This document shows positions 36,824-49,290 of a stretch of 64,000 nucleotides of DNA, piece by piece; positions within the stretch are counted from its first letter, which is position 1; each line of letters opens with the position of its first letter. This DNA is from CADEDH01 sp963732695. Lineage in GTDB: Bacteria; Actinomycetota; Acidimicrobiia; Acidimicrobiales; SZUA-35. The notes under the pieces are model-generated. The model did not search any database. It was not told where the DNA came from and saw nothing but the letters and a program-made list of their open reading frames with translations. Made by a program: the position numbers and the translations under genes. The stretch is taken from NCBI GenBank assembly GCA_963732695.1, contig CAVTAP010000011.1, forward strand, positions 33,355 through 97,354. Direction: 5' to 3'.

Positions 36824-37100
36824 GGCCCGAGCGTAGCGACCGCCCGGCCGACGGGTCGCCCCCGGCCGCCCGGATGCCCGCTCCGCCCCTCCCCAACCGC
36901 CTCTGCCCCGCCCGAACTGCGCGACGAAAACCGCGCCCCCCACCCGTTCTGCGCCACGTTTTCAACGAATCCCAGGGAGTTCGCGACGCAGAACGCCGAC
37001 GTGTCGCGATTTCCGTCGCGCAGTTTGGGGCCTGCGTCGGCGGCGGCGGGGCCTGGGCCCGGGAGCCGGGGCGCCTGAGGCGCTCGGGTCAGGGGTAGGG
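36824..37100. repeat. Intergenic region with a long imperfect inverted repeat (36913-37027)
   Basis: AACTGCGCGACG (36915-36926) and CGTCGCGCAGTT (37014-37025) are perfect inverted arms, extendable with few mismatches to about 24 bp each. Inside them CGTTCTGCG (36945-36953) pairs with CGCAGAACG (36987-36995). The central loop contains GTTTTCAACGAATCCC. Near 37071 there is also GCGCC-TGA-GGCGC. The region separates fixC (leftward, promoter side) from the 3' end of glgB, so it may carry the fixC promoter; no clear gene is present. Confidence 0.7.
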
Positions 37101-38998
<1,898 letters not shown>

Positions 38999-39000
<2 letters not shown>

Positions 39001-40270
39001 GCGAGCGCCTGCCCACGGACGTGTGCCCATTCTCAGCATGGTCCTCGCCGGGGGCGAGGGGAAGCGGCTGATGCCGCTCACCGCCGACCGGGCCAAGCCG
39101 GCGGTGCCCTTCGGCGGCAAGTACCGTCTGATCGACTTCGCCATCTCGAACCTGGTGAACGGCGGCTTCCGCCACATCGTGGTGCTCACCCAGTACAAGA
39201 GCCACAGCCTCGACGTCCACGTGTCGATGACCTGGCAGCTTTCGACCATCCTGGGCAACTACATCACCACCGTGCCGGCCCAGATGCGCAAGGGCCCCCG
39301 CTGGTACACGGGGTCGGCCGACGCCCTGTTCCAGAACATGAACCTGCTCGACGACGAGCAGCCCGAGCACGTGATCGTGTTCGGGGCCGACCACATCTAC
39401 CGGCTCGACCCCCGCCAGATGCTCAACGCCCACATCGAGAGCGGGGCCGGGGTGACGGTGGCCGCCATCCGCCTCCCGGCCAACGAGTCCGACCAGTTCG
39501 GCACGATCGAGAAAGACCCGAACTCCAGCCGGATCCTGGGCTTCCACGAGAAGAACCCGAACGCCCCCACCATCCCCGGCCATCCCGATCAGATCCTGGC
39601 CTCGATGGGCAACTACATCTTCGACGCCGGCGTGTTCCGGGAGATCATGACGGCCGACTCCGACGACCCGTCGTCGAACCACGACATCGGGGGCGACATC
39701 CTGCCCAAGCTGGTGGCCACCGGCGACGCCCACGTCTACGACTACATCGACAACATCGTCCCCGGCGAGACCGGCAGCGACGACCACTACTGGCGTGACG
39801 TGGGAACCCTCGACTCCTACTACGACGCCCACATGGACCTGGTGGCCCCCTTGCCGGCGTTCAGCCTCTACAACCGGGAGTGGCCGATCTTCACCCGGGG
39901 CACCAACGAGCCCCCGGCCAAGATCGCCGACGGCCCGCACGGCCCCAGCGTGATCTCCAACTCGGTCCTGACCAGCGGGGTGATCGTGGTGGGAGGCCGG
40001 ATCTCGGGCTCGGTGCTGAGCCACGGCTGCCGGGTCGACGCCGATGCCGAGGTGACCGATTCGGTCCTGCTCGACAACGTGGTGGTGGGCGAAGGGGCCC
40101 GGGTCAACCGGTGCATCATCGACAAGAACGTGGTGATCCCGCCCGGGTTCGACATCGGCCACCACCCCGACCAGGACGCCGAGCGGTTCCTGGTGTCGCC
40201 CAACGGGGTGATCGCCATCCCCAAGGGCTACCGGATCGATCAGGCCCTGGCCGCCGCCACCCGCTCGTAG
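38999..40270 (+). CDS. glgC: Glucose-1-phosphate adenylyltransferase
   Basis: GlgC makes ADP-glucose from ATP and glucose 1-phosphate, the committed step of glycogen synthesis. The 423-residue protein has the nucleotide loop MVLAGGEGKRLMPLTADRAK (about 14-33), PAVPFGGKYRLIDFAISNLV, the substrate site VIVFGADHIYRLDP (about 124-137) and a C-terminal left-handed beta-helix (NSVLTSGVIVVGGRISGSVL). AGGA lies 7 nt before ATG 38999. The last 31 bases overlap the 3' end of glgA on the opposite strand. Confidence 0.97.
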
Positions 40271-41622
40271 AGGGCGGCGAACTCGGCGGCGGGGGCGTCC
40301 CAGCTCCAGTCGATCGCCATCCCCCGGCTGACGATGCCCCGTCGCCGCTGGTGGTGCCGGTAGCCGGCCAGGGCCCGGTGCAGGGCGTCGACCATGCCGG
40401 GGGCATCCACCGAGGCGGCGAGAAACCCGGTGCCACCCCGGTCTTCGTCGGCGTCCACCACGGTGTCGCACAGCCCACCCACCGGCGTCACCACGGGGAT
40501 GGTGCCGTAGGCCATGGCCTGCATCTGGGCCAGACCGCAGGGCTCGAAGCGCGACGGCATGGCGAACAGGTCGGCCCCGGCGAAGATCAGGTGGGCCAGC
40601 GGCAGGTCGAACCCGTCGTGGAACCACACCCGGTCGGGCTGCCCGGCGGCCAGCCAACGGCCCCAGTCGGCCAGCGACCGGTCGCCGGAGCCCAGCACCA
40701 CCAGGCGGGCCCGCATCCCGGTGAGGTACCGGGCGGCCTCGAACACGAGGTCGATCCCTTTCTGCTCCACCAGCCGGGTGACGACACCCACCAGGGGCTC
40801 CTTGGAGTCGGCCCAGCCGGTGCGGGCCAGCAGCTCGGCCCGGGCCATCCCCTTGCCCTCCATGGCCCCGGCCCGGTAGGGGGCGGGGATCATCGGGTCG
40901 GTGGCAGGGTCCCACACGGCGGTGTCGATGCCGTTGCGGATGCCAACCAGATCGCCGCCCCGGTAGCGGAGCACGTCGTCGAGGCCGGCTCCCCCCTCGG
41001 GGGTGGTGATCTCACGGGCGTAGGTGGGGCTGACGGTGGCCACCACGTCGGCCACCCGGATCGCCCCGGCCAGCATGTTGAGGCCATCCTCCCGGGCATA
41101 GGCGTCACGGTGCATGGGCAGCTCGTGGAGCCAGCCCACGTTCGCCCAGCCCTGGAAGGCCAGGTTGTGGATCGTCAGCACGGTGGGTGTGGTGGGGGCG
41201 AGGAAGGCCGGCGCCAGGGCCGTGTGCCAGTCGTTGAGCTGCACCACGTCGGTCTGGAGCGTGCGGGCCAGGCCGGCCACGGCGGCCGAGAACGAGGCGA
41301 AGCGCAGGTCGTTGTCGGGCCAGTCCCGCCCGTCGGGTCCGACGTAGGGGTCAGGCCGGCGGATCTGGGGGCAGTCGACGAGCACCAGCTCGCCCGCGTC
41401 GGGGTGGGTGCCCCGCCGCGCCGTGACCGGCTGGGCCCAGGGCGGCACGGCCACCGGCACCTCCCGCTCCCCCTCGAGCTCCCAACCGCCGTAGTCGGGC
41501 AGCACGACGTCGACCTCGTGCCCGGCCCGGCGCAGAGCGGCGGTGAGCCCGGCCACCGCCTCGCCCAAGCCGCCGCGGGACACGAGCGGCCGCAGCTCGG
41601 CCGTGGCCATCAGGATGCGCAT
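40240..41622 (-). CDS. glgA: Glycogen synthase (GT5)
   Basis: A 460-residue GT-B enzyme that adds glucose from ADP-glucose to glycogen. The N-terminal synthase loop reads SRGGLGEAVAGL (about 15-26), with Arg where most bacterial enzymes have the ADP-binding Lys of KxGGL. Other motifs are standard: VQLNDWHTALAPAFL (about 127-141), VGVVTRLVEQKGIDLVFEAA (about 280-299) and MPSRFEPCGLAQMQAMAYGT (about 360-379), which includes the E-x7-E region. It lies 24 bp after glgX and is the third gene of a glgP-glgX-glgA operon. Confidence 0.93.
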   Translation of the reverse strand: MRILMATAELRPLVSRGGLGEAVAGLTAALRRAGHEVDVVLPDYGGWELEGEREVPVAVPPWAQPVTARRGTHPDAGELVLVDCPQIRRPDPYVGPDGRDWPDNDLRFASFSAAVAGLARTLQTDVVQLNDWHTALAPAFLAPTTPTVLTIHNLAFQGWANVGWLHELPMHRDAYAREDGLNMLAGAIRVADVVATVSPTYAREITTPEGGAGLDDVLRYRGGDLVGIRNGIDTAVWDPATDPMIPAPYRAGAMEGKGMARAELLARTGWADSKEPLVGVVTRLVEQKGIDLVFEAARYLTGMRARLVVLGSGDRSLADWGRWLAAGQPDRVWFHDGFDLPLAHLIFAGADLFAMPSRFEPCGLAQMQAMAYGTIPVVTPVGGLCDTVVDADEDRGGTGFLAASVDAPGMVDALHRALAGYRHHQRRRGIVSRGMAIDWSWDAPAAEFAALYERVAAARA

Positions 41623-41646
41623 GGACGGTGACCCTACCGTGTGGCG

Positions 41647-43868
<2,222 letters not shown>

Positions 43869-43869
<1 letters not shown>

Positions 43870-45881
43870 CAGGATCCGGCGGCGGCCTGGACGGGGCGGC
43901 CCGATCGGATCGGGGCGTAGAACCGGCGGTCGTACTCGGCCACCATGCGGCCCGCCGTCACCAGCGGCCCCAGATGGCGCAGCATGGTGGTCACCATCGA
44001 CCACCAGCCATCGGCGCTGCCGTTGAACAGGCGCAGCACGTCGCCGGTGAGCACGGCGTGGAGGGCGGCCGCCTCCTCCCGGTCCCGCTCGGGCCCGTCG
44101 GTGGCCTCCGATGTGGGGATGACCCAGCCGACGCCATCGGTGTACCAATCGGCCCACCAGCCATCGGCGATGGAGCAGTTGAGCACGCCGTTCAGGGCCG
44201 CCTTCTCCCCGCTGGTGCCGCAGGCCTCGTGAGGACGGATCGGGTTGTTGAGCCACACGTCGACCCCGGCGTACATGGCCCGGGCGATGTCGATGTCGTA
44301 GTCGGGCACGATGACGATCTGGTTGCCGCCGTGCCGGCGGGCGAACCGGGCCACCTCGGCCAGCACCGCCTTGCCCTCGCCGTCGGCCGGATGGGCCTTC
44401 CCGGCGAACACGAACTGGGCCCCGGCGGCCAGCGACGCCTTCAGCCCGTCGGGGTCGCGCAGCAGCAGGCTGGCCCGCTTGTAGGTGGCGAACCGGCGGG
44501 CGAAGCCGAGGATGCAGGCGCCGGGATCGAGCTGGGTGCCGGTGAGCCCGTACACCAGGTCGATCAGATGGGCCCGGGACACGGCCCGGATCTGGTCGAA
44601 CGACTCCCGGTCGAGGCGGTCGGCGTTGGCCCACGCCTCGGGCTCGCCGTTCTCCCAACCCGGGCCCAGGTCGCGGTCGTACAGCGCCTGGAGCGTGGGC
44701 TCCACCCAGGTCCGGCCGTGCACGCCGTTGGTGATGCCCTCCACCCGGGCCGCCGCCGGCAACGAGCCGAACAGCTGGCGGCTGACGGTGGCGTGGAGCT
44801 GGCTCACCCCGTTCACCCGGCCGCACAGATGGAAGGCCAGGGCGGCGGTGTTGAACGGCTGGTCGGGCCCGTCGGTGGGCAACGTGGCCCAGGCCAGGAT
44901 CTCGGAGTCCGTCACCCCCAGGCGGCCGGCCCACGGGGCCAGCTCGGGCCGCACCATGGGCTGGTCGAATCGGTCGATGCCGGCCGGCACCGGGGTGTGG
45001 GTGGTGAACAGGGTGGAGGCCCGCACGGCCTCGGTGGCGGCCGCCACGGAGGCCCCGGCCTCCACACGCTCGGCCAGCAGCTCCAGCAGCAGGAAGCAGG
45101 CGTGCCCCTCGTTCAGGTGGTAGGCCCGGGGGGTGAGGCCCAGGGCCCGCACGGCCCGCACCCCGCCCGCCCCCAGCACCAGCTCCTGGCTGAGACGGTG
45201 GCGGCGGTCGCCGGCGTAGAGCTGGTCGGTGATGACCCGGGCCCAGGCCGGGTTGGCCTCCACGTCGCTGTCGAGCATGAGCAGGCGGGTGGCCCCCACC
45301 CACAGCTCCCACACCCGGAGCGCCACCGGGTGGTCCTGGACCGACACGGTCACCTGGACCCCGGTGTCATGGGCGCCGACGTCGAGGGGGTCCACCGGCT
45401 CGATCCGTTCGGCCTGGCCCCCGTCCACGATCTCCTGGCGGAAGAAGCCCTTGCGGTAGAACAGGCCCACCGCCACCAGGGGCAGACCGATGTCGCTGGC
45501 CGACTTCAGGTGGTCGCCGGCCAGGATGCCGAGCCCACCCGAGTACTGGGGCAACTGGGCGGCGATGCCGAACTCGGGGCAGAAGTAGGCGATCTCGGGG
45601 CTGGCGATCGAGCCTTCCAGCTCGGCCACCTCACCCGCCAGCGGGCCCAGGGTGCCGGCGTTGGCGTCGAGCCATCCGGCCAGGGCGGCGCGGCCCGGCC
45701 CTGTGGCCTCCAGCCGGCGCAGGGTGGTGACCGGGTGGACGGCAGGGTCGGCCTCCGGCAGCGTCGCCAGCAGGTCGGCCGTGGCCCGGTGCCAGTTCCA
45801 ACGGAGGTTGGAGGCGACGCGGTGCAGCTGGCCGGCCTCGGCTGTGGCTGCGTGATGGGGGGTTGTCGTCGGCTCCGGCAC
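43869..45881 (-). CDS. glgP: Alpha-glucan phosphorylase
   Basis: A 670-residue GT35 phosphorylase of the short bacterial type that releases glucose 1-phosphate from glycogen. Conserved features are FCPEFGIAAQLPQYSGGLGI (about 99-118), AYHLNEGHACFLLLEL (about 240-255), VEGITNGVHGRTWVEPTLQA (about 365-384) and the PLP region ending NNPIRPHEACGTSGEKAALN (about 528-547) with the Schiff-base lysine of GTSGEKAALNG. The GTG at 45881 follows GAGGAG by 4 nt. It leads the glgP-glgX-glgA operon, which covers both breakdown and synthesis. Confidence 0.95.
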
Positions 45882-46086
45882 GGGACTCCTCGGGCATGGT
45901 GGCGCTGGCTGATCAACGTTTTACCGAAGGTCGGCCCTCGAAAGTCCAATCTTGAGTTCAGCGCGGGGTCGGCCAGGGTAGTCGGGCGGGTTGGCGCCAT
46001 GCCTACGGCGGCGTGCGGCTCGATCATCGGCCACCCGGATGGCTAAGCTGACCGGGCACTGAGCGGCCAGCCGAGGGAGGTGCCGG

Positions 46087-46371
46087 GTGGGCCCGATCTC
46101 GTTCGAGGAGCGTATGGCCACGGTGGACTTCCGGGTGGGCTCGCGGCCCCACATCACGGTGGAGACCGAGATCTGCCGCTCCTGCACCACCCGGGCCTGC
46201 GTGGTGTGCTGCCCGGCCAACCTGTTCGTGCCCACCGCCGACGGCGGCATCCTGTTCAACTACGAGCAGTGCTTCGAATGCGGTACGTGCTACCTGGTGT
46301 GCAACCGGGCCGGGGCCATCACCTGGACCTACCCCGACGGTGGCCACGGGGTCGCGTTCCGGAGGAGCTGA
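46087..46371 (+). CDS. fixX: FixX-like ferredoxin
   Basis: A 94-residue ferredoxin-like protein with cysteines in ICRSCTTRACVVCCPANLFV (about 28-47) and YEQCFECGTCYLVCNRAGAI (about 60-79). FixX proteins supply the [4Fe-4S] cluster missing from FixC. GGGAGG lies 6 nt upstream of GTG 46087, and TAAGCT further upstream may be the -10. Its TGA directly abuts the GTG of etfB, and its FixC partner lies about 9 kb to the left, across the glycogen cluster. Confidence 0.92.
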   Translation: MGPISFEERMATVDFRVGSRPHITVETEICRSCTTRACVVCCPANLFVPTADGGILFNYEQCFECGTCYLVCNRAGAITWTYPDGGHGVAFRRS

Positions 46372-47283
46372 GTGCGGATCCTGGTGGCCCTGAAGTGGGT
46401 GGCGCTGCGCCCCGAGGTCGATCCCCTCACCGGGATCGCCCATCCCGACCCCCGCTTCAGCGGTGCCGGGCCGGCCGACACCTCGGCCCTGGAATGGGCC
46501 CTTCGCCTGCGTGACGCTGTGGGCGGCACGGTGACGGCGGCCACCGTGGGCCCGCCCCCGGCCGAGGCCCTGCTGCGCCAGGCACTGGCGGTGGGGGTCG
46601 ACCACGCCGTACGGGTGGACCTGTCGGGCGACCACCATGCCGGGGCCGACCACGCCGACCCGTCGAGCCGCTGGGTGGCGGCCGAGCTGGCGGCGGTGGC
46701 CGCCGGGTCGGATCTCACCGGGAAGGCTCCCACCGGGTCGGATCTCGTCGTGTGCGGCTACGCCAGCCCCGACCGGGGCAGCGGGGCTGTGCCCGCCTTC
46801 CTGGCCCACGAGCTGGGCTGGCCCCAGGCCCTCGGCCTCACCGGCCTGGTGGTGGAGCCCGACCCACGGGGTGCCGCCCATCGCCTGGTGCTGGAGCGCC
46901 GGCTCGACGGGGGCCGCCGGGAGCGCCTGGCCCTGGTGCCGCCGGGGGTGCTGTCGCTGGAGCCGGGGCCCGAGCTGCGCCGGGCGCCCCTGGCCGCCAC
47001 CCTCACCGCCGGCTCCGCCCTGATCGAGGTCCGCCCGGCCCGTCACGTCCCTCCCGCCGCCCCCTCCGTGCTGGCCCGGCGACCGTACCGTCCCCGGGCC
47101 CGGGTGGTCCCGGCCCCCGGGGGCGACACCCGGAGCCGCCTGGTCCACCTGCTCGGCGCCGCCCCGCTCGGCGCCCATCAGGGGGCCGAAGCCGGCACGG
47201 GGGGCGAGGTGTCGCCGGCCGACGCCGCTCGCCTGGTGCTGGAGCGCCTCGCCGCCTGGGGGTACCTCCCTGACCAACCCTGA
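46372..47283 (+). CDS. etfB: Electron transfer flavoprotein, beta subunit, mycofactocin-associated
   Basis: A 303-residue EtfB/FixA protein. The N-terminal MRILVALKWVALRPEVDPLT, the adenine-nucleotide-binding region SALEWALRLRDAVGGTVTAA, and DLVVCGYASPDRGSGAVPAF followed by LAHELGWPQALGLTGLV match the family. The C-terminal 70 residues are unusually Ala/Gly/Pro-rich. It should dimerise with the EtfA encoded next to OYE2. The start is a GTG immediately after the fixX stop. Confidence 0.92.
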   Translation: MRILVALKWVALRPEVDPLTGIAHPDPRFSGAGPADTSALEWALRLRDAVGGTVTAATVGPPPAEALLRQALAVGVDHAVRVDLSGDHHAGADHADPSSRWVAAELAAVAAGSDLTGKAPTGSDLVVCGYASPDRGSGAVPAFLAHELGWPQALGLTGLVVEPDPRGAAHRLVLERRLDGGRRERLALVPPGVLSLEPGPELRRAPLAATLTAGSALIEVRPARHVPPAAPSVLARRPYRPRARVVPAPGGDTRSRLVHLLGAAPLGAHQGAEAGTGGEVSPADAARLVLERLAAWGYLPDQP

Positions 47284-47369
47284 TGCTAGGTTCGGGTCCG
47301 GGATCCATCGCGGTCCTCCCCGTTTGGCTGGAAGGGACATCCCACCCGTGACGACCAGGAGCGCCGCCC

Positions 47370-48374
47370 GTGACTGAGCCGCCGACCGCCACCGGCCCGG
47401 GGATACCCCACTACGGCCCGGCGTTGCTGGAGCAGCTCCACGAGCGGGTGGTGGGCCGCACCCGGGAGGCAGAGCTGGTGGTGGCCGCTCTCATGGCCGG
47501 CCGGCACCTGCTGTTGGAAGGCCCGCCCGGCACCGGCAAGTCCACCCTGCTGCGCAGCGTGGCCCACGACAGCGAGCAGGGCTTCGAGTTCGTGGAGGGC
47601 AACGCCGAGCTCACCCCGGCCCGCCTCGTCGGTCATTTCGACCCGGCCCAGGTCATGGAGTCGGGCTACCGGCCCGACGTCTGGGTCGACGGCCCACTGG
47701 CCCGGGCCCTGCGGGACGGCTCCCTCCTCTACCTGGAGGAGATCAACCGGATCCCCGAGGAGACGCTGAACCTGCTGGTGACGGTGATGTCAGAGGGCGA
47801 GCTGACGATCCCCCGCCTGGGCCGGATCGACGCCCACCCCTCGTTCCGGCTGGTGGCGGCGATGAACCCGTTCGACGCCGTGGGCACCGCCCGGATCTCG
47901 GGCGCCATCTACGACCGGGTGTGCCGGGTGTCGATGGACTACCAGTCGCACGACGACGAGGTGGCCATCGCCCAGCGGTCGGGGGCCGACGAGCTCCTCC
48001 GGGCCCACCCCAACTACGCCTCCCGGGTGGTGGAGCTGGTGCGGGCCACCCGTGACCACCCCGACATCCGGGTCGGGTCGTCGATCCGGGGGGCGGTCGA
48101 CCTCCTGCTGCTGTCGGTGGAGCTGGGACGGCTCCGGGGCCGCTCCCCCATCGACCTCGGGGTCGGGCTCGATGCCGCCCTGACCGCCCTGTCGGGCCGT
48201 ATCCGCCTGCACGACTCCACCACCCGCACCCCCGACGAGATCGTCACCGAGCTGTGGCGCCGGTTCATGGAACCGAAGCACTCCGATCTCCCCGTCGAAC
48301 CGAGCGAGGAACGACCCGAGTCGGGAAAAGCGCCGGGCCGCAGGGCGGCGGATCCGACGAACAGAAGATCCTGA
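47370..48374 (+). CDS. MoxR/CbbQ-type AAA+ ATPase in the mycofactocin region
   Basis: A 334-residue AAA+ ATPase. Walker A LLLEGPPGTGKSTLLRS (about 47-63), Walker B SLLYLEEINRIPEETLN (about 120-136), sensor 1 FRLVAAMNPFDAVG (about 154-167) and a helical lid are intact; the last 35 residues are charged and disordered. MoxR-type ATPases work with VWA proteins to activate or insert metals into client enzymes, as in CbbQ-CbbO or NorQ-NorD pairs. The following gene encodes a VWA protein, so the pair probably acts on an enzyme of this locus. GTG 47370 has AGGAGC 8 nt upstream. It differs from the MoxR at 4569, which has DUF58 partners. Confidence 0.9.
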   Translation: MTEPPTATGPGIPHYGPALLEQLHERVVGRTREAELVVAALMAGRHLLLEGPPGTGKSTLLRSVAHDSEQGFEFVEGNAELTPARLVGHFDPAQVMESGYRPDVWVDGPLARALRDGSLLYLEEINRIPEETLNLLVTVMSEGELTIPRLGRIDAHPSFRLVAAMNPFDAVGTARISGAIYDRVCRVSMDYQSHDDEVAIAQRSGADELLRAHPNYASRVVELVRATRDHPDIRVGSSIRGAVDLLLLSVELGRLRGRSPIDLGVGLDAALTALSGRIRLHDSTTRTPDEIVTELWRRFMEPKHSDLPVEPSEERPESGKAPGRRAADPTNRRS

Positions 48375-49288
48375 CCGGGGAGGAAGCCGAGCAGGCGCTG
48401 AAAGACGAGCGGCGCCGCACGATCAGCCGGCGCGACCTGGAACGCAACGAGAGCTTTGCCGACGTCTCGCCCCAGCTCGGCGAGCTCGACCAGACGGCTT
48501 TCGACGAGCTGTTCGAGGAGCACCCCGACGAGGCGCTCGACCTGCTGAGCCGCATGGCCCAGGCCACCGACGCCAACCTGGCCCGCCTGGCCCGCCAGCT
48601 CGCCGGACGTCTCGTGCTCGACCTGGCCCGCACCGGGCGGGCCCGCACCCGGGGCGTGGGCAAGCTCACCACGGCCCGGGCCGACATCGCCACCGGCGAC
48701 CTCGACATCGACGCCAGCATCGACGCCCTGGTGGCGGCCCGGGCCGAGCGCCGGCCCCCCGCCATCGACGAACTGCGGGCCACCCACTGGACCAGGCCCG
48801 GCACCGCCATCTGCCTGCTGGTGGACCGCTCGGGATCGATGGACGGCGAGCGCCTCGCCAGCGCCGCTCTGGCCGCGGCGGTATGCGCCTGGCGGGCCCC
48901 GGCCCAGTTCGCCGTCCTGGCCTTCGCTGACAAGGTGGTGGCGATCAAAGCGCTCAACCAGGTCAAGGCACCGGAACGGGTGGTGGCCGAGGTGCTGGCC
49001 CTCCGGGGCCACGGCACCACCGACGTTGGCCTGGCCCTGCGGGCGGCGGCCCGCCAACTGGCCCCGTCCAATGCCACCCGCCGCCTGGTGATCCTGCTGT
49101 CCGACGCCGAGGTCACCACCGGCGGCGATCCCTACCCGGCGGCCCGGGCCCTCGACGAGCTGGTGGTGGTGGCCCCTGAAGACGAGATGTCGCACGCCGA
49201 AGCCCTGGTGGCGGCGTGCGGGGGTCGGCTGGCCGGCGTGGGCGGCCCGATGTCGGTCCTCGACGCCCTGCGCCGGGTGGTCCAGTAG
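48371..49288 (+). CDS. VWA-domain protein, partner of the MoxR ATPase
   Basis: A protein of about 305 residues with a helical N-terminus and a C-terminal von Willebrand A domain: the metal-site LLVDRSGSMDGERLASAALA (DxSxS, about 153-172), the conserved Thr in LRGHGTTDVGLALRAAARQL, and the Asp of LVILLSDAEVTTGGD. The start is uncertain. A CTG at 48371 overlaps the MoxR stop (CTGA) in the same way as neighbouring ATGA/GTGA junctions. The nearest upstream in-frame GTG is at 48254 and would overlap moxR by 121 bp. No ATG or GTG occurs near the junction. By family, the MoxR-VWA pair acts as a client-specific metal or folding chaperone. Confidence 0.85.
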   Translation: MTGEEAEQALKDERRRTISRRDLERNESFADVSPQLGELDQTAFDELFEEHPDEALDLLSRMAQATDANLARLARQLAGRLVLDLARTGRARTRGVGKLTTARADIATGDLDIDASIDALVAARAERRPPAIDELRATHWTRPGTAICLLVDRSGSMDGERLASAALAAAVCAWRAPAQFAVLAFADKVVAIKALNQVKAPERVVAEVLALRGHGTTDVGLALRAAARQLAPSNATRRLVILLSDAEVTTGGDPYPAARALDELVVVAPEDEMSHAEALVAACGGRLAGVGGPMSVLDALRRVVQ

Positions 49289-49290
49289 CG

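Noticed and set aside
45882..46086. Matching right-hand copy of the 36913-37027 inverted repeat flanking the glycogen block
   Set aside because: Looked for and not found, so the glycogen block is not bordered by an obvious repeat pair.
48254..48370. VWA gene start at GTG 48254
   Set aside because: It would overlap moxR by 121 bp and gives a low-complexity N-terminus; kept only as an alternative.
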